This document shows positions 31,918-43,591 of a stretch of 64,000 nucleotides of DNA, one piece after another. This DNA comes from Staphylotrichum longicolle. Its lineage: Eukaryota > Ascomycota > Sordariomycetes > Sordariales > Chaetomiaceae. The stretch is from NCBI GenBank assembly GCA_019096155.1, contig JAHCVI010000005.1, positions 630,468-694,467 of the forward strand, in the 5' to 3' direction. The notes below the pieces were generated by a model. That model was given only the letters and a program-made list of their open reading frames with translations. It searched no databases and had not been told where the DNA came from. A program made the translations under genes and the position numbers. Positions within the stretch are counted from its first letter, which is position 1. The number at the start of each line of letters is the position of its first letter.

Positions 31918-33235
31918 ATGGCTGGCGTCTCCGACAAGGCGCGCTTCTACCTCGAGCGCGCAGCCCCTGAGCTGCGCACCTTTGAAGAAAAAGAAATCTT
32001 TTCCAAAGTCCGTAACCCCCAGGTTTCACTCTTCCAGACAACCCCTCGCTAACTTACCACCCTCCCCAACCCTCCAGGACGAGATCCGCTCCCTCGTGAC
32101 CAAACGCTCCGACTACGAACACCTGATCCTCGCCCCGGGCACCAAGCCCGCCGACTTCCTCTCCTACGTCGCCTGGGAGCGCTCGCTCGACCGGCTGCGG
32201 GCCAAGCGCTGCCGCCGCCTCAACATCCGCGCCCACGCGTCCTCCTCCCACGCCAGCCACGCGCGCACCTTTGGCATCTTCGAGCGCGCCGTCCTCAAGC
32301 ACCCGGGCAGTGTCCCCCTGTGGCGCGCCTACCTCGACTTCGCGGCCGACGCCAAGGCCACCAAGCGCTGGCGGCGCATCGCGGCGCGCGCCCTGCGCCT
32401 GCACCCGTCCGACGCGGGGCTGTGGGCGCTGGCGGGCCGGCGGGCGGCGCAGGCGGGCGACATGGAGCGGGCGCGGGCGCACTTCCTGCGGGGGTGCCGG
32501 TTCTGCACCGCGTCGGGCGAGCTGTGGCTGGAGTATGCGCGGTGCGAGATGGAGTGGCTGGTGAGGATGGGGCGGAAGAAGGGCGGCGAGGGCGTGCGGA
32601 GCGGGGTGAGGCCGATGGAGGCGATCAAGGCGACCGAGGCGGTGCAGGAGGGGGATGTGATTCGGTTTGATGAGGAAGGGGAGGACGAGAGTGAAGAGGA
32701 GGGGGAGCTGATGCTGCCGGATCCGGACGCGCAGGGCCTGGGGGGCCACAAGCCGCGGCCGAAGGTGTTTGATGAGGAGGCGACGAGGAAGATGGAGCAG
32801 AGTCCCGCGCTGAGCGGGGCGATACCGATGGCCATCTTTGGAATCGCGAAGAAGCAGCCGTTCTTCGGGCCCGCTGCGGCCGAGGCCTTCTCGACGTCTT
32901 TGCTGGGTTCAGCGGCGTGGAGTCGCAGGGCAGGGATCGTGCAGCATGTGCTCGACGCCATGGAGGAGCTGTACCCGAATCACCCGTGCACGTGCAGCTG
33001 CAAGATCCGTCAGCCGCTGATCGGAGTGGACGTGCTCACGGCGGCCTTCCCCAAGGCGTTGCGCGAGTCACTCGTGAGGCTGAGAGATGGCATGGAGCGG
33101 ACAGATGACAAGAAGGCGCTGGCAGGGAAAATGGTGGCCTGGGCTGATGCTCTCCTCAGAACGGAGGGATTGGATGCGGCCATCAAGACGGTCTTGGAGC
33201 ATACGAAGCGGTCGCTAGAGGAGGCCGCAGCTTGA
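31918..33235 (+). CDS. utp6: UTP6, U3 snoRNA-associated protein (SSU processome)
   Basis: A nucleolar subunit of the small-subunit processome needed for 18S rRNA maturation. Two exons, 31918-32007 (MAGVSDKARFYLERAAPELR through EKEIFSK) and 32078-33235, with a 70-nt intron; 415 residues. The N-terminal region has the family's opening and EIRSLVTKRSDYEHLI, followed by half-a-TPR (HAT) repeats: FLSYVAWERSLDRLR, FGIFERAVLKHPGSVPLW, and GELWLEYARCEMEWL. An acidic stretch (DEEGEDESEEEGEL) separates them from the C-terminal helices. The ATG is the first after a pyrimidine-rich leader. It is divergent from CWH43 and tail-to-tail with the EVE gene 105 bases away. Confidence 0.9.
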
Positions 33236-33340
33236 TACCCAGCGGGGTGTGGATTACTACATACGGTCGGGTTATAATACAACAAGGGTTCGTCACCGTC
33301 GCTGGTCTGGGTCCGCCTTCTTGTCCGTGCCTTGCTCTGT

Positions 33341-34357
33341 TCAATCATTCTGCGCGGCCCTCTCTTCCGCCACACCAATCAGATACTCCCACTCGGCTGG
33401 GCTGACCTTGCTGACGCTCAACCGGGATTGCTTCAGCATCTGCATGTTCTCCAGCGGCTTGCCGGGTCCTCCCATCTCCCGCAACTCTTTGAGCCCGATG
33501 GGAACAGCAAACTTGCTCCTGAACTTGACGTGCACGACGCTCCACTTGGGGTCGGACGGCTGGGACTTGGGGTCGTAATAAGGCGCCTTCGGGTCGTGGG
33601 CGGAGACTAGATATTTCTCGTCAGGGTATTCGATGGCGACTCAACAGAGACTGGTGTGCTTACGGTCTGGGGAGTGTTCCTGGACAATCTCCATGGTGCC
33701 CACGATGCCGGGTTCCTTGCAGTTGGAGTGGTAGAAGAAGGCCAACTCGCCCTTCTTCATGGCGCGCAGGTTGTTGCGGGCTGCGTAGGCGCGGATTCCT
33801 GGCATGTGTCAACAACTTGGCGTGAAGCTAACACGTTTGGTGTTTGCCATGGCGAGGGTTGAACCGCAACATCACAACTTACCGTCCCATGGCTCTGGCT
33901 CTGTCCTCGCCGCCAGGTCGTCGATCGAGAACCTCACATCGACGCCGTTTTCCAACCGCGACTCCGGCTCGGCTTTGAGGAGCCAGTAGTTTCTCTCGCC
34001 GTCTTTGCTAGAGGATCCATTGGGAGCTGTTTCGGCGACCTTGGATGTTGCTGCTTCCGACTTGTCGGCTTTGCTGGTTGCTGTGTTTTCTGCAGCCACC
34101 GTCCCCTTGGTTGTGGCCGGTTGTTTGCTGAGGCGGCCCTTCTTTGCCGGGGGCTCTGGTTGTGCCGCTGGTTGCTCCTGCGACTTTTCGCTTTTCCTTT
34201 TAAGGGCTGATTTCTTGCTTGCGGTCTTGAGCTGCTCACTCCCAATCATGTCTGGTTTGGCAGGCGCTGCATCCTCAGATTTCTGCAGTCGCCCTGAGCG
34301 TCTCCGTAGCGGTTCAACGGCTGCCGTTTCGGCAGGACCAGATTTCCTCTTTGGCAT
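33341..34357 (-). CDS. EVE-domain protein (THYN1/Thy28 homologue), nuclear
   Basis: Three exons: 34357-33883, 33798-33664 and 33606-33341 (876 nt, 291 residues). The first about 120 residues are a basic, low-complexity tail with likely nuclear localisation signals (MPKRKSG, KKSALKRKSEK, PAKKGR). The EVE domain (PUA-like fold, thought to bind modified bases in nucleic acids) begins at NYWLLKAEPESR. It continues with FSIDDLAARTEPEPWDG, IRAYAARNNLRAMKKGEL, AFFYHSNCKEPGIVG and YYDPKSQPSDPKWSVVHV, and closes with LSVSKVSPAEWEYLIG. This matches human thymocyte nuclear protein 1 and bacterial EVE proteins in order and spacing. Introns are GT-AG with clean phases. The frame is open four codons above 34357 without an ATG. 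Confidence 0.92.
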
Positions 34358-37300
34358 GTTGGAGTCCAATCTACACCTTTCCCGTTTATTTGCTGACCAA
34401 GTTACACAGGATGGCCGGTCAATGATGACCGCGATGCTTGGTTTGGAGTTTGGGGGGCCACACAGCGCACAGTACGGATGCAGTGGTGGAAAGGGAGGTC
34501 CCGGCCCCTGTCATCTGTGCATCCGTTTTAGGCAAGCGTGGTGAGCCACACTCCTTCCAGCGTCTGACGAGGCCTGGCGTCAAGCCCATTCTTCGGCTTC
34601 AAGCTTCATGTCATCAATACGAATATGTAGGTCCTTATCTCAAAGTAACCACCGAAGACCAACGGGAGTCCAGACAGGTCCCATCGCCCATGTTGGTATT
34701 TGCGGTGATTTGTTGGGACTGCCGATTGAGCGAGCAATTCTGCCCTGGCTTGGCAGGCCCAGACGAACCATTTTGCTGGGCTCAAGGCTGGTCGACGTTT
34801 CAGCACATGGTTTGTCAGGCGGACTGGCCAATGGCCGAAGATGCCGCTTGGGAGCTGCGTGCAAACCGCCCTGCCCCCGACGACGTGGCTTTCCCCGGAA
34901 ATGGGCGGTTGGCATGCCTGGGACAAGAGAAAAGAGGGATCAGGAGACCCAAAAGATATGAAGCGATCTGGCAGCAGCTGCCGAACCCTCCTCATCTCCA
35001 GTGCCGATGCTTTGGCTCGCTCCACATGTGGCAACGCCGAACGGCCGGCGGCATGAACAAAGCGGGTGTTGGATGCATCGCTGCATCACAGGCTCACCAT
35101 TGATGAGAGAGCCCATCAGAGTGCCTAGCCACCGTTTGAGCAGGAAGGAAAATAGAAACGCAGATGAACGAACGGCCTGGCCATAACCTTTGCTCGGAAA
35201 ACACAGCAGGTACGTCAGGGAGGGTAGCTGCTGCGTCCCCAGCCGAACCGAGCGCGCATGGGAAAGGCGGAGAGGTGCAATCAAGGACAACGAACCATCA
35301 CCGGCACTGATGCCCTGGTTGGATCTCCTGACCCCAGGACCGGCCTGTCCTGAATAGGGGAGAGGGGAAGACGTTCTGACGTGTGACGCAACCCATGGAG
35401 GGAGGCAAGCGACTCGAATCTGTCTGCGCCTTTGTGACACACGGAAGCTTAGCCGTTTCCATGGATTGTGTGCGGGATGGGCTTCGTGCCCATCATGTAA
35501 TGTGCTGGATGGGGACATGGGCAGGGCCGAATCAGCCGTTTGACCACGTCTGGGCGAAACAGAGGAATCCGAGGAGGCAATTTTGCTTCCTTTCAAAAAC
35601 CTCGAGCACACCTCAGCGGGGCTTTTCTGCTGCGCCGCGCTCCGTGTTTTGCTGTCTTTCGCAGTGTCGAGCTGCTCGGGGAGGACGGGCAAAGGGACGA
35701 GACACAGCACCATGTGTTTGAGTTTGCTGCTGCGCTGCGTGGTGGTGCGTGGTGGTGCCTGGACGAAATGCCTGGCAGAATGGTGGTTGCCCGCCGGTCG
35801 GAGAATTTTTAGTGCCTGGTGTCAAAGTGACTTTGCTCCTGAGCCCAGTCGAGGTTTAAAAGGCCCCAACTGCCCACCTCCCCCTTCGTTTCCCGTCCAT
35901 TTTCATCTCCCGCCCATTGTTTACGCCCATTCCTTTCCATACATACCATATCTGGTCTGGATTTCAACGGTTGTGGTTCTTGTCGCACGATTGCCATTGC
36001 GGCCGCTAGCAGTCTTCAAGTCACTGAACCCCTCAGATCCGCACTGCAGGTTCCTCCCCAACTGGCAACAGGTCTTCCAGCCCGAAGAGCACACGACAAT
36101 GGCGGCGCCTATAATTTTCTCATCAGCAAAAGCAACCTGGTCTCTATCCTGGGTGAAAGCGAGAAGTCGACCAAAGTGAGGCACACACACCCTGCGACAG
36201 AATCTGGCGCTTTCTCCCAACGGCGGCATTTGAGTGACTGGCGGCCCCCGGCCCGCTGGCTCATGCGTGGGCCGGGATCACCACCGCATTGGGCAAGCCA
36301 TGTGGGACATGCGCACTGGGACCCGGATGACAGCACCGGCTGGCCAAACTCGACAGTCGACCCCGAGGTCCGTTCCTGCACTTTTTAGCACCGGTATTGG
36401 AGGCCCAAAACCGAGGCCGATTTCTCATGGATGGATCTAATGAGGCAAATGGATCGTTCAAGGCGGACATCACCCAACCCGCCTCAGGTTTGCCGTGGTC
36501 CTCCCCACGGCGGGGCAGCCGTCTGCAAGTGCATCAGCGGTCAAGCGACCCGCCGCCAAAACTGGACCCTGGGGATTGCAACACCACACCATTCCATCAG
36601 GTACAGCGTCGAGTCGCAGATGACGGGTGTTTCGACGCTCTCTGAGTCAGATCACCGCGATGCTTTGAAGGTTTGAGGCCAAAGTTGTCCCTGGTCGGCC
36701 AGAGCCGCGCCGATCGATCGAGGCCGAAGCCAGGAACGACCGACACGAGATCAGCGATTGTCGCTTGAACCCCCCGACAAGAGGGGCATCCCGTCGTGGC
36801 TTTCACCTTGATGGGCTAGGTCGTGCGAAGGTGCGCCCAAGCTCAGCAAAATGGGAAACTGCTGCTGGATCGCAAGGCATCCCGTCCTTTCCGCTTGGAT
36901 CATGAAGTGGCTCTTTCCTCCATGCGGTTCCTTGCTCCGTCAGGACCGACGAGATGAAGAGAAGGGGCAGGAGGCTTCATTCGCTTGCCCTCCTCGTCTT
37001 CACAGAAAACCTGCCATTGTTCTGGCAGGGAATCCAGCCCCCAGGGACTGCATTAACAAAAGACATGAGACAAGCAGATCGCCCAGGCTCCCAAAAGGTA
37101 CCGCGGTAACCCCCTTCCTATTGGACGGGTTTGTGTTTATGGACCCACCACACTAGGCGCTTTCAGGGCGCGTGATCTGGGCCGGCTGAAAGGACCAGAT
37201 CACTCGGCGCTCTGTCGCAGCAGGAAATCGCCCAGTGGAATCCGACAAGCAACGCGCGCCCGCCCCGACAGCCAGACCCCGACGCAATCGGCACAGAGGT

Positions 37301-38158
37301 AAGACCTGCCCTTCGTTCCTCCAGTTTCCCACCTTATCCACCCCGGCCTGCCGCTTGGGTTCCCCTACATAATCGGTCTCGTGATTTCCGCGGTGCGACG
37401 GCTGCCCAGCTTTCGACGCCATCGGGATTGCGCGAGCACTGATCGTGGGTTGGGACGCACTTGCGCTGAGCTTGGTGCTTCGTTGGCGGGAGATTGGCGA
37501 CGCCGGGAACCTGCCTGCGAAAATTTCTCGCGGCGCGCTCCACGCGGCCTCGCATCCCCGTCGCCCCCTTTTGATTGTATGTCTAACGTTTAATACCCCC
37601 GAGCCTGATCGCCTCCACTCCTCCGCTCCCGGTTGTCGCGCCCGGCCAGTGTCTGGGCCGTTGCTGCTGGGCCGGATCGGTGTCGGTGTCGGAATCGGCG
37701 CCGGCCATCGTGTCGCTGCACACATTTTCTCCTACACTAGCTCCCGCCCCCAATACCTTGCATATTCCTTCCACTCTGGGCGCTGCGGGCCCCCTGGCTG
37801 CTCCTGGTTGCGCCTGGCTGCTGGCTGGCTTGCTCTGTGCTCGCTCTGCTGAGAGAGAGGACTGGGAGTGGATCCCAAACCCCCCGACCCGGGCGCAGCA
37901 AGCGCAGGCCCAGCGCCCCCAAACCAGAAACTCGCTTTTGCCCCGTTAAACCACTGCACACTGCCCTCCCCTACACAACCGCGACGCGACTGCTCCATCG
38001 CGACAAGCCGCCGCCACGCCCCTACCCATCTCCATTTTATCGATTTTTGCGTGGATGCAACTGGCCCTGCCCGAATCTCGTCGTCGCTAACGGCGCTGCA
38101 AGGATATTTACCTGATGGGCGCGACCATTGCCGCTGCCACCCTCGCCCTCCGATCGAC
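34358..38158. other. Long gene-poor stretch and Swi1 leader
   Basis: 3.8 kb with many short overlapping frames but no recognisable product. The right 1.5 kb is GC-rich and probably the promoter and long 5' leader of the Swi1 gene; the Swi1 frame itself is open back to 37868 but has no ATG. A 26-codon frame at 36099-36179 follows a pyrimidine-rich, promoter-like segment. I cannot support it as a gene. Confidence 0.4.
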
Positions 38159-41100
38159 ATGAGCTCCTGGATCAACGAGGCCGCTGTCCCCAACCACAAT
38201 GGCAACGGCTTCCCTCACATCAACGACCCTTCCGCCGTCCCTGGGTCCATGATGGACCCTTCCGCCTTCATGGGCAATCCCGCCCAATTCAACGCGCAGT
38301 TCGCGAACCCCCAGATGGTCATGCCCAACGGCCCCATGCGCAATGCGTCCCCCTCGTTCCCGAACCCGATGTATCAAACAAATTCCGTCGTGCCTTCAAA
38401 ACGCCCCCGGCCGAGGGAGGATGTCATGGGCCAGTCGCCGCGTCCGGCCCCGGGCATGATCCCGACGTCGCGCGCCGAAACACCGCAGCAGTCGGCGTTC
38501 CCCGGCTTCCAGCAGCCGGGCATGCCGCAACAGTCGGCTGGCCAGCCGTCGCCGTACCCACACCTCCAACCGAACGGCTCTGCGAACGCGACACCATCAC
38601 CCATAATGGCCAACCAGATGCGCCCAGGAAGCGTTCCGCAAAGGGTCGCCTCTACCTCTCCCCATCCCTTCTCGCCTGCCGCCCAACAATTTCCGCAGGC
38701 CTCCCCTCTGCCGTCCGAACACGGTGGAGCACCGCAGTCGTTCATGCAGCAGAATGCCTTCCCGCAAAACTTCAATGCCCAGTTCGCCGCCGCACAGTCG
38801 CCAGCAAGGCCGTCCCCCTCCCCCAACCCCATGGCCGGCCAGATGATGCCCCAGCAAATGGGGCAGATGCAGATGGGGCAATTGCCTCAACACATGCAAC
38901 AGCAGATGGGCCAACTGGCAGGCCAGATGCAGGGGCAAATGCCCGCCCAGATGGCAGGGCAGATGATGCCAGGCCAAATGGCTGGGCAGATGGCAGGACA
39001 ACTGCAGGGACAGATGGCGGGGCAGATGGCAGGGCAGATGGGCCAGATGGCGGGCCAGATGCCCAATATGATGTTCCCGCAGCAGATGGGTCAGCCGCGA
39101 AATGCCCTCGAGCAACAGAAGCTCCTTTACCAGATGCAGCTTCAGCAACAGGCACAGCGGACAAGCATGCAGATGCAGCAGATGGGCGCTCAGAACATGA
39201 TGCAGGGCCAGCAGAACCCTAACCAGTCGCAGACGCAAGCGCAGGCTCAGGCGCACGCGCAAGCGCAGGTACAGGCCCAAGCACAAGCGCAGGCGCAGGC
39301 CCAAGCTCAAGCTCAAGCCCAGGCTCGCAACATGATGGCCGCTAGGCAAGGCGTCCCTAACGGGCAGATGCCGCCAGGCGGAATGAGGCCGCAACAGGGG
39401 CCGCCTCAAACGCCCATGATGCGGATGCCTCCCCCAGACCAGTTCATGAAGCACCTCACGGCCTTTATGAACTCGAAAGGCCTTCCGCTCGAGCTTCACC
39501 CCATGGTCGATGGCCGCCCTATCCCCTTGTACAACCTCTTCCAGATGGTGTACAACAAGGCAGGCGGGTACCGCAACACGACGCAAGCGAATGGCTGGAT
39601 ACAAGTTTCCCAGTTTATGGGGTTTTCGCCTCAGCAAATCCCGTCTGCCGCGCCACAGTTGAGAGGGGTCTACGAGCGGAATCTCCTTAAGTTCGAGGAG
39701 CTGTGGGCCGCTCAACAGAAGATGCGGCAGCAGCAACAACAACAGCAGCAGCAGCAGCAGCAGGGAGCGATGGTGAACGCCCAGGGTATGCAACAGGGGA
39801 CGCCGACGAAGGCGATGCCGCCTGGTCAGATGCCGCCCCAGATGATGCAACCCGGCCAGCAGGCGCACCATCAAGGCCCGATGGCGTCTCCTGTCAAGCC
39901 GCCCGGGCCGCAGCAGCCAGGCGTTAATGGTTTCCCAGCTGCGCAGCCTCCCCATGGCCAGCAGCCGATTCTCTCCAGCCAAGGGCACTCTCGCAACAGC
40001 CTGTCGAGAAGTGTGCAGGCCACGCCGACCGTCGATGAATTTCCTCTTCCTTCCCCAGCCCAAAGCAAAGCAGGAACAGTATCGCTGCCCGGCTCTGCCC
40101 ACCCTGAGAACCAGGGGATGGCAGACGATGCTGCCGCTTCAATGAAGTTTCCGGCGCCGTTCGCCACAAACCCAGACGAGTACATGCCTTGTTCCCGCGA
40201 GATCACAACTTTCGGCGGGCTCGACGTGAGCGCACTCTGGAAAATCGGCGACGAGCTGCAGAGGGCAAAGATTGACGTGCCGCTGCCGATCGATTTTGGC
40301 AACGTGGATATCCACGCCTTGACCAGGAGCATACAGAGCGGCATCCATGGCGAGGTTCGACTGGCCCTTGACACGCTCGCGTCCTTGACGTCGAACGATT
40401 ACCACTTCGTCAGCCCTACTCAGCCCATCCCCATCCCCCAGATCGACCTCAGGCACTGCGACGATTTGGTCGACGCGCTTGTCGAGTGCGCCGAAGAGCA
40501 GATGGACCTCTTGGTGGAGAATTCCGAGGAAGCGTCCAACGAGATTACCATCTCTCCGTACGAGGAGGTCGTGCGCGCCTGTCGGGCCGAGAGGCTGGCC
40601 TTGCGCAGCGTGACCATGCTCGGCACAGACGCGTACACGCTCGACCGCGCAGTTGACCGGCTCATCTGCATCACGACCATTCTGCGAAACCTCTCCTGGC
40701 GGGAAGAGAACCACGCGCCTCTGGCGGATGACACGGTCGTCAAGTTTATCTGCGTTCTCATCAGGTATCTGGGCACTCGTGAGATGCTCCTCCGCACCCA
40801 TGCCAATACGCTGGATCTCATGAAGGATCTGGTGACGCTGCTGGCCAACATGTCCAGCTCGGTTGAGATCCCCGGGCGCGAGCAGGCGTTTTGCCTCCTC
40901 CAGTTCCTTCTCGCCTTCGCACCGATCCCGGGCCCGACATTGTCGGACGACAGGCTCTTTTTCACGTCCTACGAGCCCGCTTTGCACCCCTACCTCCCTC
41001 ACGCCATCGACTCGCTCGCCAAGCTCCTGGCACGGGACGAGCCCAACAGGACGCACTACCGGGCCATCTTTGCCGCCGAGGCCGCCGTCACCACGTCGCC

Positions 41101-41656
41101 GCCATGCGAACTATTGACCCGCACCTTCGGCCTCGCGATATCCGCCATCCCGGACCACATCAGGGAGTCCCGTGCTGTCAACCTCCCGTCCCTGGTCGAA
41201 GCGCGCAAGCCACTGCTGATGCAGGGCCTCCTCTCAGCCGACATCATGGCCGGCCTGGCACCCGGGTTTGAGAGCGGTGTCACGCGCGCCTGGCTCGCCT
41301 CGGGTGACGGGTTCGCTCAGAATCTCTTCCTCCTCGCCCGCCAGCTGAGCACACAGTTCGAGGGCCCGCCCGCGAGAACCGGCGGAGGCCAGGGCAGGGG
41401 TCAACCCAAGAGGGACCCGGATCTCGTCTACATCATCGGGCTGGCCATCAGCATCCTCAAGCGTCTCACCGAGAGGGCGCTGGATCCCAACGACCCCGAC
41501 GGCGAGGCAAGCATCCCGCCCGAGGTGCTCCCGCCCAAGGAGAGCGTGCTTGCCGCGCTGCAGATGCAGGCGCAGGAGTGGGCCAAGGAGGGAATTCTTG
41601 CGGATCTCGTCGAGTACGCGAGCATGGCGGAGAGGAGCCTGCGTCGCAGAGGGTGA
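38159..41656 (+). CDS. swi1: Swi1-like ARID subunit of SWI/SNF chromatin remodeller
   Basis: A 1165-residue intronless protein starting MSSWINEAAVPNHNGNG at 38159. The first 420 residues are Pro/Gln/Met/Asn-rich and include tandem GQM/AGQM units (about 225-300) and a QA-dipeptide tract (about 355-390). The ARID DNA-binding domain is at about 425-520 (KHLTAFMNSKGLPLELHP, YNLFQMVYNKAGGYRNT, FMGFSPQQIP). A poly-Gln tract (about 522-535) follows, then a second low-complexity linker. The C-terminal half is the conserved ARM-like region of Swi1/BAF250 (CSREITTFGGLDVSALWKIG, DRLICITTILRNLSW, LVTLLANMSSSVEIPG). Role: chromatin remodelling at promoters. The TGA stop lies within a sequence that also matches a splice donor (GG-GTGAGT), so a further 3' exon is conceivable. 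Confidence 0.9.
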   Translation: MSSWINEAAVPNHNGNGFPHINDPSAVPGSMMDPSAFMGNPAQFNAQFANPQMVMPNGPMRNASPSFPNPMYQTNSVVPSKRPRPREDVMGQSPRPAPGMIPTSRAETPQQSAFPGFQQPGMPQQSAGQPSPYPHLQPNGSANATPSPIMANQMRPGSVPQRVASTSPHPFSPAAQQFPQASPLPSEHGGAPQSFMQQNAFPQNFNAQFAAAQSPARPSPSPNPMAGQMMPQQMGQMQMGQLPQHMQQQMGQLAGQMQGQMPAQMAGQMMPGQMAGQMAGQLQGQMAGQMAGQMGQMAGQMPNMMFPQQMGQPRNALEQQKLLYQMQLQQQAQRTSMQMQQMGAQNMMQGQQNPNQSQTQAQAQAHAQAQVQAQAQAQAQAQAQAQAQARNMMAARQGVPNGQMPPGGMRPQQGPPQTPMMRMPPPDQFMKHLTAFMNSKGLPLELHPMVDGRPIPLYNLFQMVYNKAGGYRNTTQANGWIQVSQFMGFSPQQIPSAAPQLRGVYERNLLKFEELWAAQQKMRQQQQQQQQQQQQGAMVNAQGMQQGTPTKAMPPGQMPPQMMQPGQQAHHQGPMASPVKPPGPQQPGVNGFPAAQPPHGQQPILSSQGHSRNSLSRSVQATPTVDEFPLPSPAQSKAGTVSLPGSAHPENQGMADDAAASMKFPAPFATNPDEYMPCSREITTFGGLDVSALWKIGDELQRAKIDVPLPIDFGNVDIHALTRSIQSGIHGEVRLALDTLASLTSNDYHFVSPTQPIPIPQIDLRHCDDLVDALVECAEEQMDLLVENSEEASNEITISPYEEVVRACRAERLALRSVTMLGTDAYTLDRAVDRLICITTILRNLSWREENHAPLADDTVVKFICVLIRYLGTREMLLRTHANTLDLMKDLVTLLANMSSSVEIPGREQAFCLLQFLLAFAPIPGPTLSDDRLFFTSYEPALHPYLPHAIDSLAKLLARDEPNRTHYRAIFAAEAAVTTSPPCELLTRTFGLAISAIPDHIRESRAVNLPSLVEARKPLLMQGLLSADIMAGLAPGFESGVTRAWLASGDGFAQNLFLLARQLSTQFEGPPARTGGGQGRGQPKRDPDLVYIIGLAISILKRLTERALDPNDPDGEASIPPEVLPPKESVLAALQMQAQEWAKEGILADLVEYASMAERSLRRRG
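38840..39080 (+). repeat. Tandem GQM/AGQM-coding repeat in swi1
   Basis: Roughly twenty degenerate units of CAGATGGC(A/G)GG-type sequence encode runs of AGQM, GQM and PGQM. The unit length is nine to twelve bases with drifting synonymous changes, so it is a protein repeat rather than a perfect DNA satellite. Confidence 0.85.
39724..39763 (+). repeat. CAG/CAA poly-glutamine tract in swi1
   Basis: A mixed CAG/CAA run encoding about thirteen glutamines just after the ARID domain. Confidence 0.85.
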
Positions 41657-42379
41657 GTGTGATATGGGTGGTGGTGGTGGTGGTGGCTTTGGCAGGCGTT
41701 ACGTGGGGGCGTTGGGTAGCGGATTCCGCGTAGACTGTGGCTGGCTTGGTTGGCCTTGGCTTTTTGGTTCTCCAGGAGTGGTGCGTGGTGCAAATTCGAT
41801 CAGGTTTTGGATGGGCGACGGGTGCTCTGGCTGGTGTATGAGTGGACTTGTGTTGCGTTGTTGATGTTGTTGTGTTGGAAAAGTGACGAGCGGGACGACA
41901 TAGAAATTGGGAGCGCAGTGACATAGCAGTGCTAGACCAGGCGTGGACGCGCATTGTGTTGGTGTTTATTGTTGGTAGTTTCATAGCATGTGATATATTA
42001 TCGATGGGTTGGTTTGGTCTGTACCACCTCGTTTTGGCTCATGTGTGGGCATGTTGTGTGAGAATGGCTTGAAAGGGGCGGTTTATACAGGTTGTATTCG
42101 TACACACTTCAATCTGTATACACTCCATGTCCTCACTGCCGAGCGAGGACTGGACGATCTGAAGTATAGTCTAGTCTTCCTGACTTCCTGGCCCTCGATA
42201 TCTGCACAATCCCATCATCGTACACAAGCCCCCTTCTGTTCCTGAAGGAAGAGGAACACTCCCGGCCGCAACCACGGAGAACGCTCACAGGGCTGACAAA
42301 CCAACGCAAGCCCCTCCGATTTCTTTCCTCGTCCCATATCACCGCCCGTATTCCTTCTTTCGTCTCAACCCCTATCCAT
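41657..42379. other. Convergent 3' region, swi1 / mL49
   Basis: 723 bases between two convergent genes. A GTG/GGT trinucleotide run lies at about 41667-41685. TATATTA-type AT-rich sequence near 41995 may serve 3' end formation. No gene seen. Confidence 0.45.
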
Positions 42380-43039
42380 CTAAAACCCCTTATCCGTCAA
42401 CCACTGCTTCACCTCCGCCGCCCGATGTCCCTACACACCATCACCCACCGTCAGCACCAACCCCAATCCATGCATCACAGCTAAACAGAATTGGAAAAAG
42501 AGAAAAAAACGTACCTCGACAACCAAATGCCCCGTCCGCGCATTCACCACCACCCCCTTGCCGCCGACCTCCAGCCCCAGGTCCGCGGCCAGCTGCGCGC
42601 CCAGCGCCGCCCGGTCGCCGTCGATCTTCTTGATGGTCGTCAGCTTCTTGTTGCCGCCGCGCTTGGCCAGCGTGTAGACGGGCAGCTCGGCGGACGGGGT
42701 GCGCGAGACGTGGAAGGGGAGGGCGGCCTTGGCGGCGGCGGCCTTCGCGGCGCGGCGGCGCACGCGGAGGAGGTGGTATTTCCAGGCGTGGGCGTTGGAT
42801 TTCTTTTCTGGGGAGGGTGTGGCTGTTGCTGATTGGGAGGAGGGTGTTTGTGGTGTCGTCGGGTCGGAGGGTGTGGAGGAGGGTGTGGTTGGTGTTGTTG
42901 TTGTGGTTGTTGCTGCTGTAGCGAGGCAGCGTCGGATGAGGAGCGTGGAGGGTGCAGAGACGGCGGCGGCTTGGGGGAAGAGGAGGATTTGCCGTGCTGG
43001 GGCGGCGAGTGCCCGCAGCAGAGTTGCCGGGCGGAACAT
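42380..43039 (-). CDS. img2: Mitochondrial large-subunit ribosomal protein mL49 (Img2)
   Basis: Two exons, 43039-42515 and 42430-42380, give 191 residues. The N-terminus MFRPATLLRALAAPARQILL is a typical mitochondrial targeting peptide, followed by a Thr/Ser/Pro-rich linker. The mL49 domain reads FHVSRTPSAELPVYTLAKRG, then NKKLTTIKKIDGD, then VVVNARTGHLVVE. The short second exon supplies the conserved end GHRAAEVKQWLTDKGF. The intron (gtacgt ... gtgtag) is 84 nt. If it were not removed, the protein would end in an unrelated tail, so the splice is well supported. The gene is divergent from eIF3e with about 550 bases between starts. Confidence 0.92.
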
Positions 43040-43591
43040 TGCGTTCGTGGTGGTGGTGGTGGTGGGCACGGGATGTGTCGACGGGGAGTTTGGCAGTGGC
43101 CGCGAGCTTCGGAATCTTCTCTTCGCTCGCGATTCCCGTCCAAACCGCTTTCCCAATCCGGCGTTGCTGCTGCGAAAAATCGTCGGGAGACGGCAGAATG
43201 ATTGGCCGGCCCCACCTCTCGCGCTTGTCGTCCCAATCCGGGTTGTTGTCTGTGCTGTCTGTGTGTCTGTGCTGTGGGCTGGGCTTTTGCAGCGCCTGAG
43301 CTCCAGTGCCTGCCCGCCCCCGCCCACGGTTGGATCACAGTTTCCAAATTTTGACCCCACCAAAGATCAAAAGATACCCTCAATCGGAAAATTGGCGGAC
43401 GCCCTGGCTTCGGGTTCTGGTTCTTCGTCCCCTGCACCTCACAACCCCGCGACCCCGACCCGACTCTCGCTTGACCGAGTCACGGCCCTGTGCAGCCCCG
43501 TCGAAAATCTGGTTGTTTTCCGAAGCAGTTTTTCTTTCAAAGAATCCACCATCGAGTACCGATTTGCAGACGAACCCTCCAAACCACAACC
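43040..43591. other. Divergent promoter region, mL49 / eIF3e
   Basis: 552 bases shared by two translation genes read in opposite directions. It includes a GTG trinucleotide run near 43047. No coding feature. Confidence 0.5.

Noticed and set aside
38597..40102. Minus-strand open frame of 501 codons opposite Swi1
   Set aside because: Leu/His/Arg repeats are the mirror of Gln/Met repeat codons.
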